From contig CM064530.1 of the NCBI GenBank assembly GCA_032716605.1, forward strand, positions 5,421,245 through 5,485,244: DNA of 64,000 nt, written 5' to 3'. Below, piece by piece: positions 25,031 through 38,200 of this stretch. The DNA comes from Paralithodes platypus (lineage: Eukaryota > Arthropoda > Malacostraca > Decapoda > Lithodidae). The translations under genes and the position numbers were made by a program. Within the stretch, counting starts at the first letter, position 1, and every line of letters starts with the position of its first letter. A model generated the notes under the pieces. The model saw only the letters and a program-made list of their open reading frames with translations. It did no database searches and was not told where the DNA came from.

Positions 25031-25399
25031 GGTTAACTTAGGTCTACGTGGATGGGTCAACGTAGGATGTGGGTGAATTACTTCCTGATGTAGTGACCAT
25101 AATCCAAAACATAGGCAATAAGACCAAGAGTACTGTATACATAAATACAAACTTAGCGAAGAGGCAAATATATTAGACTGCATTTGATTTATAGTCTTAA
25201 CAGCTATTCTCCATATACTGTAGTAGTAATATCCACTATTATAAATACTTGTTTTCATTAATTCACCATGCTCCATAAATAGTTTTCCTCCTTTCACCCA
25301 GTGTTAGTTTCCCATACCATATAAAATATAATTTCTCTATTTATTCCTTACATGTACAAATACCTAATTACAACCTCACCCATATTTACATCTTCTGTT

Positions 25400-25510
25400 T
25401 AGTGGCGCAAAAGTCGACAATTGTTACGTATACGCCATTTACCCCTAACGGTATTCAAACCCGAGTCTTTCAGTTTGTGAGCCAGAGGTAGAGTATTTAG
25501 ACAACCATTC
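25400..25510 (-). mobile_element. Possible tRNA-SINE head
   Basis: The minus strand carries ACTCGGGTTTGAATACCGTT, B-box-like, after a GCTCACAAACTGAAAG stretch. Weak, with no family match beyond the box. Confidence 0.3.
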
Positions 25511-25618
25511 TTCTCCTGGATGAACTAGATGTGTGTGAATTTGTATTTTGTTTTTGTGTGTTCATTGTGTGTTCAAAGTAAGAAATGCACTCTTTGAGCG
25601 TGCGTACGTACATATATA

Positions 25619-26190
25619 CAGCTGGGTCCCCGACTGTGCTAGAATTTGGTGGATGAACGAGGTCGCACAGATCGAAATCGTACAAATCGAAACTTGTATC
25701 TTATGGGAAATAATTAATTTGGTGGATGGACGGTCCCGAGTTTAAGGGTTCAACTTCATATTACCTATCAAAAACAACACTAACTGACACATATTCATAA
25801 CAATACATAATATAAATAAAAGTAAGCAAACATTAAACAATAATAAGTCATTGTTTACTCACATTAAGTTAGGGGGCTCCGAGGCAAACTCCCACGGCAG
25901 GGCGAGTGCAGCTATGCTACCCCGGCCCCAGCCCCACCTTTTATCTATAGCAGATAAACCATACGCCTGGACACACTTTAACACTTCATCCTTTTTCTTA
26001 TAAATTGACCTAACATTAGACTCGGTAAGCCCCAACTCCCTGCCTACAACTGAATTTCCTTTTCCAGCATCCTTTAACTCAATAACTTTCCGCTTCGAAC
26101 GATATTCGCACAGTTTGGAATTATTAAATTAGTAGCTCGTACAGATCGCGAAACGCATAAATCGAACACGCATAGATGGGGACCCTATTG
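25619..26190 (-). mobile_element. pogo/Tigger-type transposon remnant with HTH-psq coding segment
   Basis: Ends CAGCTGGGTCCCCGAC and, in inverse, CAATAGGGTCCCCATC are flanked by TA on both sides (25,617-25,618; 26,191-26,192). On the minus strand from about 26,100 down to 25,935, without an ATG, a frame reads SKRKVIELKDAGKGNSVVGR then ELGLTESNVRSIYKKKDEVL. That is the N-terminal helix-turn-helix (psq/CENP-B type) of Tigger/jerky transposases. The DDE part is missing, so it is an internal-deletion derivative. Confidence 0.85.
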
Positions 26191-26339
26191 TACTTGTGAG
26201 ACTAAACATCGATTAATACTTGTGTGTGTGTGTGTGTGTGCGTATGTGTTGATCACGTGGCTCAGATAAAGGCCTCACACCCTCTCTCACCGAATCACTC
26301 GCTCAGTCTCCCGGGCCGCAAAGCGTAATGTAATCACAC

Positions 26340-26405
26340 GAAGTAGGGCATGGGGGGAGGGGGAGGGGGGAGGGGGAGGGGGGAGGGGGGGGGAGATGGT
26401 AGGGA
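26340..26405 (+). repeat. G-run-rich low-complexity tract (G4-prone)
   Basis: Repeated runs of four to nine G separated by single A. A poly(G) run of about 12 follows near 26,521. A (TG)n tract lies at 26,221-26,240. Intramolecular G-quadruplex formation is likely on composition alone. Confidence 0.8.
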
Positions 26406-26952
26406 GTAGGGAGAGGCTTGGGGGAGTGCAGGAGGGACCGACAGAGCCACGACTGCACCATGGATAATTTGAATGTTTAGCGTATCACCCGGGATGCCAT
26501 ACGGCGACATTCGGGGTTAAGGGGGGGGGGGGTCATAAGTACGTCAATTTAATTAATCAAATTTACATTATCTGCATAATATGGAAGGTAATTTTACATA
26601 ACCAGTGGCTGGCACTCTGACAAACAAGGGTTTGATTCCGTGCAGGGGTAAAGTGAATACTTACCACATACAGTACAGTATTTACAACTTGTTTCTCCCT
26701 TTGTGAAACTCAGTAAGGAATGCTTTATCATATACGTCCCATGAACACAGCCTACACAGATATAATTAACAATAGTTACTGTACTGTAAAAATAGATATT
26801 AATAACTAAAACCAGCTATAATAATAAATAAATTAAAATCAAACTTCATACATAATTAACAAATACTGTAACAAAAGTTGTGTCGCAACCTCATAATATC
26901 AATTTAAATTTTCTTCTAAATTTTAATTCATATCAATCTATTACTTTTATTC

Positions 26953-27371
26953 TTAACCCAATCAATGCGGGCATATTTCCACTATAATGGGGCTCATTCA
27001 GGCACTCCTGATTGCTTAAGCAAGTGCCTGAATTAAATGAAATGTTTACAGAAAAATACTATAAGAAAATAGTTTCAAAATGACACCAAAACGAGCTTTA
27101 TAGTGCGTGGGGTTCACCCACAGCACTACCACAGACATCGGCAATATTCGCTAATTATTAGAAATATCGCACTACAATTGCCTTTGGCAGCTCTGCATAT
27201 ATCTCGCGAGAGATGGGGTGAGACTCTCAGTGCTGAGGCATACTTGCCGGAGAGTGGACGGGGGCCTGCCGCGTTTCCACTCACTCGCACTTATCTCCAC
27301 AGGCTGTCATGGGCTTTAAATTGCAGTAAATTGCCATGGCGTTCCTGAACGTCTCCCGCAGTGAAAGGGCT
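26953..27371. mobile_element. Degraded TTAA-type MITE
   Basis: TTAACCCAATCAATGCGGGC at the left pairs imperfectly with CCCGCAGTGAAAGGGCTGA at the right. The right TTAA is mutated. Interior similarity to 4,224-4,622 is limited. Confidence 0.5.
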
Positions 27372-28367
27372 GATTTGAAGTTATTCAGGTGCGACATAAT
27401 TTATGATGACGGGTTAACATAATCAATGATGTGTTAATCTTCAGTTGGACACTGTACAGTCATAGTCACAAATTTGTGATATACAGTACTACGTTGAACA
27501 ACTCCAACCCAGAGATGTTTGAAATTATTAGACAAGTCACCTACATTGAGTCAATGATTACACTCGCTGTCTCTGTGTATGGTTGTGTAGTGTACCACAG
27601 ACCTGTTCCTTACTGTACACTGTTTACTTGAACAGCTTTATCTATTGTAAACCAACCTTTCTAATGCCCAGTATATAGCCATCTATAGGCATGACACAAC
27701 TTCCTAGACTCCAACATTGCAGGATTACATGAAGCGACTATGTAGTGTAAAATAGTGTACGGGCAGATATAATCCTTCATGTCCATAATTGAGTTCTTAC
27801 ATATAAGGTACTGCAGCTTGGCTAAGAAGGTGATGTAGTAGGGATGCCCACAGTTGCGGATTTTGTTTGTACAAATTAAGATAATGGCTTGAAATGAGGC
27901 ACATGTACTCACTGAGGACATCCAAAAGCTGACATTTATTCATCAAAGTTATCTTAGATCAACTGGCAGAAATGGTAAGGTATAAGATAGCCCTGATGGG
28001 CCCTAGCAAGGATTTCGATGATCACTGTGCTCCATTTTTAGCTATCGTTTATACGATTCAGAGGCAATGTCAGACAACGTGAGCATCCCTATTATAAGGG
28101 ATCGTCTGCAGGCACAGGATTCTTTTTACCATCACTTAATACACTCACACACAACCATTTTAACAACAATCTTGTACACAACCTCAACAGTCACACACAT
28201 ACAGTACATACACTATAACATAAACATATCAACACTGGTCCAAGCTGATTTGAAGCTTTTATTAGAAGCCAGAAACATATAAAATAAAAATACTAATAAA
28301 AAGAAAAACAAACTCAAAGGCTTACAACAAAAAAACAAAATTCTACAATTGTCGCAAGATCATAATG
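27372..28367. other. AKAP10 downstream flank, no gene recognised
   Basis: AT-rich. On the minus strand AATAAA hexamers occur near 27,935 and 28,255 and could serve polyadenylation of the upstream AKAP10 transcript, but nothing in the sequence proves it. Confidence 0.4.
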
Positions 28368-28369
28368 TA

Positions 28370-28530
28370 CACTCGAGGGAAAAACAATCTTTACACCAAC
28401 GCTCTAATCATTCTGAAAGTGGGTTGAAATCTTGTGATAATACCTCACAGACGTATGTTTCACCCGATGCATTCCGTTCACACCAGATTATTTACAGCTC
28501 ACCTGTGTAAAGATTTTTTTTCCTCGAGTG
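28370..28530. mobile_element. Tc1/mariner-like MITE, 161 bp
   Basis: CACTCGAGGGAAAAACAATC at the left and inverse ...TTTCCTCGAGTG at the right, with TA directly flanking both ends (28,368-28,369; 28,531-28,532). The interior pairs further (CTTTACACC / GTGTAAAG). No coding capacity. Confidence 0.85.
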
Positions 28531-29048
28531 TACATTAGTCCGGATACAAGAAATTATAGACTGTGCAATACAATGAAAAAGAAAATACTACACAAATCTG
28601 TGTCCTAGGCTACACCAGTTCACTCACAGTATCAATGAACCTATCTGGGCATAGAATACAAAGACTGAATCAAGCTGAACACTACCCAATTTGTCAGTGA
28701 ACGAAATATGCCTCAATTAAGACAACCTATGGTGTGCTGTATGTACACAAAATATATAAATAAATAAATAAATCCAAGTACATAAATATCAGAGGCAACG
28801 AGTGATGTTGTGATAAATCCATTCATAGTGTCACGTCTCTTATGACCACCTCAGTCACTCAGTACAGCACCTTTTATCCCTAATCTTCACCAGGTGCTAC
28901 AATTTGTTGCACAGCCGGGAATTGATACATATAAAACCACATTATTTACACATCAGCATTGAGCTAGGCTGAATTTAATCTTATGGCCAAAGATATAGAA
29001 GGAAATAATATTACAATACTTTATATATAAAACACTGAGGACAGTGGG

Positions 29049-29286
29049 TTATGACTGTGGTGGTGGTGGTGGTGGTGTTGCATCCTGGTGTAATGTAACA
29101 TTGGTCACGTCTCTTATAACCATCTCAGCCACTCGGTACGCCAGGTCCTCCCGAACTTTGTCCTCCTCACGCATCACCAGGCGTCTCAGCTTGTTGCGCA
29201 GCCGGGACTCGGAGCGACTGTCAGGCTGTAGCTGGATCTCAGACTCAAAGCGCCCCAGTTCATTGATGAATCCACAACTCAGTCGA
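29049..29286 (-). CDS. AKAP10: AKAP10 exon 9 (PKA-binding helix, stop)
   Basis: Acceptor CCCATAG at 29,287 onward. It encodes residues 664-742 with the amphipathic helix REDLAYRVAEMVIRDVTNV and a run of six prolines before Gln-Ser and TAA (29,051-29,049). The helix alternates hydrophobic and polar residues as in AKAP PKA-anchoring helices. Confidence 0.93.
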
Positions 29287-32200
29287 CTATGGGATAAGAA
29301 GTATGAGAAATATTCTATGAAAGAACCGTATGACTGTATGAACATAGTTACAGCTATGCAAAAGTTCCATTGTAATTTGTACATAAAAAAAATTCTAGTA
29401 ATTATATCAGAGAAGGATACTGATTAAATAATAAAGCAATAGCATTAACATGGAAGATGCTGTTTTTACCACCATGTACTCCCTGCTCAAGAGCGGGACT
29501 AGGGTGGGTGCCCTGATGTTTCAGGATATACTGAATAAGTACCGTAATAAAGCAATACAGTACATACATACACAAATTTAAAGACCGAGTGCTCCACACG
29601 AAGCGCGGCTCCGGTCTTACGTCCTAATGGCGGCGCTCCAGGCAGCCCTGTTAAGAGCTGCCTCACTTGTCAGGTTCTTTGATTTAAGATCAGACTGCAA
29701 AGTCCGGTCCCACGTTTTTTGGTCCGCCCCTTGGTGCAACTCCCTCCACATTCATGGACTTGCATCTTTTCACCCAGCGTTATTCATCCATCCTCTCCAC
29801 GTGCCCAAACCATCCAAGCCTGCTAGTACTTATTCTTACAGTTTCTTACAGTAGATCCTCTGGAAAAAGGCAAACTATGCCTGTGTATCCAGCTCAGTAC
29901 CAGTACTTGCACTGCTGCGGTCGTTCACGGTGTTGGCGGCGGCGGTAGCAGACGCAACATTTTTACTATTCTGTATTTTTGTTTTATAATCAAACTTCAA
30001 ATCTTGTCTTCCCCATGCTTTATCAAGATTACTTTCAAACTCCCTTATTGATTCGGAATCGACTACATACTGGGGCAGTGCGTTCCACTCATTTACCACT
30101 CTATCACAAAATGAGTTCTTTGCCTTCTCAAGCCTATTTCTTTCTTTGTAAATTTTCTTAGTGTCCTCTCGTTCTTGTTCCCTCCCGCATCAAGAAGATA
30201 CCTTCACACACATCCTCATCGTACTTTCCTGACACTATCTTAAAAGTCTCTATCATATCCCCTCTCTTTCTCCTATATGCCAGTGTCGGAAGCCCCAGTG
30301 TCCTCAACCTCTGCTCATAGCCCGCGTTCTTCAACGTTGGTACCAGCTTGCTAGCTCTCCTCTGCACTTTCTCCACTGCTTCTATATCCTTTACCATATA
30401 TGGAGCCCACACCTGGTTCGCATATTCCAGGTGCGGCCTAACCAGCGCTGTATAGAGATTCCTGAAGATTTCTTTGTCAAGTGACACAAATGTCCTCCTT
30501 ATCAGCCCTACAATTCTATTGGCTTTGTTTATCTTTTCTGCTAAATGTTCTGAGAAATTTAACTTATTGTCTATCACTACTCCTATATCCTTTTCTGCAC
30601 TCACTTCCTCCATCGCTTCATACATACTGTATCCTACCTTGTCTATCTTGCTGGTCCCAATCTGCATGTACTTGCATTTTTTTGGATGAAAAGGCATTAA
30701 CCAATGCTCAGACCATCCCTTCATGCCCTCCACATCTCCTTGAAGCAAACCCATATCTTCCTTACTCCTCACTCTTCTATACAGTTTAGTGTCATCCGCA
30801 TACAGGTATACCTCACTTCCATTAGTTATAACTTCAGGCAAGTCGTTGATAAATATAACGAACAGCAGTGGTCCCAACACAGATCCCTGAGGTACCCCAC
30901 TTGTAATTTCCCTCCACCCCGAGCCTATTCCATTCACCAGTACCCTCTGTCTCCGATCTTTCAGGAAGGCTTCTATCCATTTCACACATTTCTCCCCTAT
31001 ATTATAGCTTCTAACTTTCTCTATTAACCTTTTATGTGGGACCTTATCGAAGGCCTTCATAAAATCGCAATATACCACGTCTATTACATCACCATCTTCT
31101 AGAATTTGCATCAAATCATCTACCACCTTAATTAGCTGTAGTACCGTCGACCTCCCCGGCAAGAATCCGAACTGTCTCCCACTGAAAAGTTGGTTTGACT
31201 TCATATGATCCATTATTCCTTCTCTAATTACCGTTTCCATTAGTTTACACACAACACTTGTCAAACTGACTGGTCTATAATTCCCTGGGTCATTTCTCTT
31301 TCCCTTCTTAAATATAGCTGTTATGTTCGCCTCTCTCCAGTCCATCGGGATTTGTCCTGTATTAAACGATACCTCAAATAACATTTTCAATGGCTCTACT
31401 AACATCTCCCCTCCTTCCTTTATGATTCTTGGGTGTATCCCATCCGGTCCCGGTGACTTACTTCTGTTCATTTTTTCTATAGCCCTTCTTATTCTAGCAT
31501 GGGAAAACTCTATTAGTTCTAGTGCCGGTGCCTGTTTGATGGGAATAGTAGGCACTGCATCCTCCGACTCCACTGTTAGTACCCCCCCAAAGTATTTCCC
31601 CAGCACCTCTGCTTTCTCCTTATCAGTCTCCGCTCTACTCCCATCATTCAACCCCCCTACCAGCTCTGGGATCCCTACTCTTCTTGTTAACTTTTCCTGA
31701 ATGTACTTCCAGAATATCACTGATACTCTTGATACTTAACCTTCTCCTTAGCTCTTCACTTGATATCCTATCTTTCAGTTTGCACCACACCACACATTCA
31801 TCTCACCATTCTCATCTTATTGCGTTCCATTCTGTTGGTATCATCCGCTTTGACAGGCCACGATTCTGCATCATAGCCTATGTCATTGCGCTTCTAACGC
31901 ATGAAGCGTACACCTTTCCCTTCAAGGGGAGAGGGAGTCTTCTCATGGTGATTAGTGGCAAAAGTTCTCTAAACTTTTCCCAGCCTCATCTTATTCTGGC
32001 GATAGTGGCGGCCTCAGCCCCACCACTGGCAGAGATGGTATCTTCCAAGTAGCAAAACTTGTCCACCATCTCCAGTGCCTCATTGCCAAAGTTAACACTC
32101 TCGAAACGGTCATTGAATACAAGCTCACCTTTGCATACTATACATACAAATTTCTCAATTTCGGACTAGATTGGTAGAAGTCCCTTTATTCTAGTGCAGC

Positions 32201-35200
32201 GCTTCTTCTTGTGATGTACCCAGCTGCGGCAGACGCTACACTGTATTGTCTTCGCGCCCACCTCTTTTCTGTATACTGCGCATGGGTATGCCCTACTTTT
32301 TTCTACCTTTCCTAGTCCCTAATCAACTGTGTAAAACCTTTGTTATATATATATTAACTCTTAACCATTACTTGCCATACCCTCTTTCCATCTTCTGAAC
32401 TTGGCCTAGGCATCCCATGCACTATCTGCGAAAAGTACTAATTCATCTGCATAGAGCAGTTCCCAGGGGAGCCCAACTCTGAAATCACCAGATAGTGCCT
32501 CCAGAACCATAACAAAGAGGAGAGGGCTTAACACAGAGCCCTGGTGAACTCCGACGCGAACTGTAAACTCCTCACTCAGTTCACCTTTCACCCTCACTGC
32601 CATTCATGAGTGCTCGTACATCTTCATTATCACACGCACCAGCCTTCACACTTAACGCTTGAACTGTGCCTTGTCAAATTGGTCCATAGAGAGTAGAGAA
32701 AACTCTTATCTTGTAACCTCAGAATTAATAAAGAAAAAGGAAAGAAAATAAAGAACGGTAAAATGCATGTACTGTACCTGTAGTTATGCCTCCGCCACAA
32801 TGAGTCCGGGTCGACCAATTGTTTCTCGTCTATCCTCATGGACATGGAGGGAGGGTCAGCCATGTCTCGTAGTCTCCGGGTATCCATGGCCAGTAATGTG
32901 TTATGAGTGCCCATCCCAGCACCACTCACGCTACTCACGCTCCCACTCTGCTCGCTGCTGCATGTACTCTCTGACCCTGGGAGTTAATAAAAGAGTTAGG
33001 GACTACAAATATACCATACCCATATTGACAATATAAAAGGCGGTCGTTTGGGAGAGAGGGTCATGCGCCAGTTGGACTAGATAGTAGTCCATCAGGCGCC
33101 TGGCCCGGGGAGCCAGTGGTAATGAAGGGTACGCCTGGAAGCATGGTAGGCGGGCTTGTGGTGGTTAAGCTTCGCTGCAGGTCTGCCTGCGGAAATCGGA
33201 GCCTCTCCGGGGGATCTGGGACCTGGGAATTATTTGCTGGGGACCCCAAATGGGCCTGGGTCTCCGGGTGTTTCTCCTGGACAACCTAGATGTGTGTGAT
33301 TTTGTCTTTCTGATGTGGGTGATGTCCATGTTCGAGCTCTGTCTCGAGTCAGCCCCCCCCCCTCTCTCAAAAGAAAGGAAAACTGGGCTAAGTGCCAGTG
33401 TATATACATACATACATTTTAATTACTAAACGACGACCCCCGGTGCATGAAAGGATTAAGTAACAAAGATAACAGAATACAAAAAAAAAACCAGCATATG
33501 GAAAAATCATTTAACCCAAACAATTGTAGTGTGTCTACTGACCTGATCGTTTCTTTCGGCCCAGCAGTTCGACACTGGTTTTGACAGTGTTGATCAGCTC
33601 ACCCAGGTACTTGATGTGAAGATTGGAGGACAGATAACCAGGCAAAAAGTCCTGAAGTTAGAGAGGAATAATATTTAGCTTTTGATTTGAAGTCCTAAAA
33701 AGGTCCCTCTTTTCCCCAAATACAGTGTACAGATATATGGATTGATTACCAATTAATTTATATGACCAAGTTTGAAGCTGGTGGAATCAAGGTACCCAGG
33801 TGTTGAAGGCTCCCTCCCGGTGATATTCTGAAGCTGTTCAAGTGATATAATCATATCAGTTGAGTATGGCGACTGATTGGGAATAAGGTCATAAGTTCAT
33901 TGCCAGTTGATAACGAAGCTGCTTGATCACTCCCTGTTTAACCTCTTCTGTACTGGCGACATCTTTATATTTGATTTCAGCTACATTTAGACGGTTTTAT
34001 GAAGCTTAAGAAGGATATATGGTAGCTAAAAGGATTAATTGAGATAGTCTGTAGCCTTTTAATGGATAGATATCCTTCCTAAGCTGAACAAAATAGTCTA
34101 ATAGTTGCCATAATATAATGAAAAGTACATCACCGGTACAGAAGAGCTTAACCCTTTCTGACTCATATGATGCAGAGGTTGCCAGATTAGCAATAAGAAA
34201 TAGAGTTCTCTCACTCATCTTTTTCTTATCTTTTTCTTTTTCTATTATTAATATTAATATTGAGGATTTTTTAAATTTATTGTTCTTGTTAAAAGAGTAC
34301 TCTTTGTTTAAATCTGTTGTTACTTCATATTTTGCAATTATTTGTCTTTATATTATATGTATTCATTGTCGATAGTATCAATTGCTTACTTTTGCGATTT
34401 CCTTAGTTTATTTGTGCTATAAATGTAGGTTATTTGTAGGGTAGTTATTGATAGGGGTCACTTGAGGCATGCTATGCTTACAGGTACCTACCCGATAGCA
34501 CTATCGTTAGTGAGTGCTGTACTGTATTTTATATATTATTTTGTAATAGTACAGTATAGATATCTTATCAATATTTGTATTTTTTACTATTGTTAATGTC
34601 TTGTCATGTTGCAAATTTGATTTTAAATAATATTTTGACATTTAACATGTAGTTTCTTTATTCATGCAGAGTTTAGTAAAATTTGCCAGAACGTCCCGGA
34701 CTTCCCAAACTTGACTACTTCCTTTAACGTGACGATAGTGCGTTGTTATATGTGCGATTAGTTTGCTTGGGAAACAGATTAACTTGCTCATGTAGTAATG
34801 TACACCCTATGTGGTGGATTGTGTTCTTTTATTTAATAATTTTCATTTTAGTAAGCGTTGTTTCCACATAGCGATTTTGATAATTTAATTTGACTTTATA
34901 TTGTCCTTGTCCCAATTTTGGTTTGTTTAGTTTGCAAGTTTTACATTTTAACTCTTATAATTACCTCTCCAAAATTAGTTTTCTGCCCACAGCTAACTCA
35001 AAGACAACTGCAGATGTTGAAGTAACTAAACTAAAGGTTTCTAAATACCCCTGATGGTAACAAAGGCTTTAAAGTATCCCTAATAGGCTCAAAATCGCGT
35101 CATATGTCGGAGAGGGTTAAACTGAAGTAGTGAAAGCAAAAGTGCCACATGATACCAAAGCAATTCAGCCAATTGATAACAAAACTGTCAAAGAGGTACA

Positions 35201-38200
35201 GTATTATATGTATGGATTGCTGGTGTTGATGTCCGGCTGCTTGATAGTCATAACTTCCACCGAGAAGCGAAATCTGACAGCTTGTTCAACCCCTTAGGGG
35301 GAGACTGGCCGTTTGTTTGGTCTATTAATTCATTTATTCATATATTTTTTTAGTTTCCTCCCTAGACCTCTGTTAAGCTTAGAAAAACACCCCCTAGACC
35401 CCCCTTCAAGATAAATTTGTAAATTTTTCGGTAGAAAAATGTCCCTGCCGAAGGCTGGTTCCTCTTAAAATTGCAGGCTCTCTAACGCTCTCCAGGAAAT
35501 AATCGACACCTAAATGGCACGAAAGGTCTTAACATTGACAAGGAAATGGGGCGAAAGGTGTTAAAATCGCCAAACTAATGGGCCGAACGTCTTATAATCT
35601 GAAAACTAGTGGGGCTAAACATTAGGGAGAAGGGGGTTCATAAAAACGGTCTGCATCCCCTTAACCTGGAGACTCAAGGACGGCTCTCGATCTGGTTGCC
35701 TTGGAGACAGAACTCCATCCGGCTATCTTGTGGGCGGGTGGCAGGTATTCTCCATTCTTCCCTTCTCTATTTGTGATGGTACATTCTTGCGTTTCTAGAG
35801 AATCTCGATGATATTGATATAGAGTTATTTCACTTATAATCACTAATTCATTAATAGATCTTCTGAAAACTAGAAAAAATCTTACCCGCTCTAGAACGTG
35901 CAAGACGACTCTAAGAGGCAAATCAAAGCATGAAGGCAGTGGACCTCCCTCCCGACAGATGTTCCCTTCAACAATGAAGCGAACAGCATCACTGAATCCC
36001 TGGGGGCACGTGGCTTGTAGGGAAAAGTACCTGTCGAGATCACGATACATAAGATATAGTATTATATATATATATTACAGCATACTGTATATGTCCTTTA
36101 TGCTCTGAGATACAAATATAGGCCTACATACAAGTTTAAAGATCACTTCGTCTACAGAAAATGTGGTTATAGTCTTATGTCCTAAATGGCAGCACTCCAG
36201 GCGACCCTGTTCTGGGCTGCCTCTATCATCAGGTGCCAGACCTATGAGAGTTCCGTATGGAGCTCAGTGGTCTGGTTAATTTGCTCTACATAACTAACTC
36301 TATCATCAGGTTCCTTATGTTGATATCGGGCCAAAGTATCTGATCCCATGTCTATATAGGTATACCCCTATGCGCAGCTCCCCCCCATATTCATAGTTCG
36401 GCATTTCTTCACCCACTTTTGATAATCTATTCTTTCCATGTGTCCAAACCAATCCAACCTACTCGCACATATCACCTCACTGATACCTCTAATGCCCAGA
36501 CGCCTACTGAGTTCCTTACTCGATACCCCATCCCTGGGGTTTGCCCCCATATAACTATCTCACCATTTGCTTTTCATGCCATTCCATTCTATAATGCTTT
36601 AACCAGCCACATCTCCGAGGCATAGGTCATCACACTCCTAACACACTAGGTATACACCTTCCCATAAATAAATGGGTAGGAATATTAGATACGGTACATG
36701 TATATGTATGTACTGTATGTATGTATGTAAATGCTCAGGCCCAATCCCCACTTTTCCTATTTTTATTTTTATTTTCTATTTTACTCTACTTTACTTTATT
36801 TTATTTTATTTTTTTCTTGGGGGTGGCCAACTCAAGACAGAGCAAGAACAGGGAAAACACAAAACACAAGACAGAACAACGAACAAACACAGACAAAACA
36901 CAAAATTCACACACATCTATGTCACCCAGAACACCCAGAGACCAGGGTCACCAAGGTCGCTCCAGCACTCCCCCGGCCCCCTGGAGAGGCTCCGATCTCA
37001 GCAGGCAGACATGCAGCGGAGCCAAAGCCACAAGCCCACCCACCACACTTCCAGGCGCACCCTTCATATTAATCGTCTCCCCGGGCCAGGCGCCTGATGG
37101 ACTATTATCTAGTCCAACTTGCGCCCGACCCCTTCCCGCAAATGACCACGTGTTCACTCAACTATTCACAAGCACTCTCCATTCATTCCTGTTCATTACC
37201 ACTTCCTTTGCCTGATCTATAGTCACTCCTCTATCATCCAAAGCTTGTCTTACACAGTCTCTCCATCTCAATACAGTACATAAATATTAGATTCCATACA
37301 GTAGCTACATAATCGAGTTTATTCTCTCCTACCCATCCCATGTTCATTAACCCCACTCACTTGTCATACAGTATCATAGCGTCGGCCTGCGCCTGTTGTC
37401 CCCCGTCTCCCTCACTGCACCTCTGGTCACAGGTGATCTGGGCCGCCTCTGTCAGCTGCTGCCGAAAGTTTGATACAGCCACCCACACCTGCAGCACACC
37501 GCGACCTCCCTCCTGCTCCACGTACTGGCAGTGGGGAAGAGGATATTATATAAGGAATTAAGTTACATACAGTACTTTGTTGAATCTTGCTGAGGCACTA
37601 TGCCAAAGGAGAGCTTGTGTTGAATAACCAGCTCAAGAGTAACTTTGGCAATGAGTTGTTGTTGTTGTTCCCCAGGCTGTCTGGCTGAACAGCCCCAAGG
37701 TCTCGAGCAAGGCCAAGGCCATAAACGAGCGCCCCCACAAAATGAGTGGCAATGAGTAGCTGGAGATGGTGGACAAGTTTTGCTACTTGGGAGATACCAT
37801 CTCTTTCGGTGGTGAAGCCGAGGTCGCCACTATCGGCTTGGGATTCGAATAATATTAAATGTCAGGACAATTGCTGAGATCCCTTCAGGAGTGTTAAGGG
37901 GCGCCACATCGCTAACATGCTGGATGTTGCTAAAGATAATACAAAACCAATAATAGCCACACATGGAAGATAAAACAAATGATAGAAAGATAGACAGGAG
38001 AAATTATAATGTAAAACTTGCAAAATAAACAAACCAAAACTTATACGAACACAGTAAAATGACAAAACAACTAATCAAAATTGCTATGTGGAAACAACGA
38101 AGAAGAAAAAAAACAGACTTTCTCTTTGACTAACCTCCATGAAGTAAGGGAAGGCGGAGTCGCTGTAGATGATGTCAGCCAGTCGCACGGTGCCACTGGT

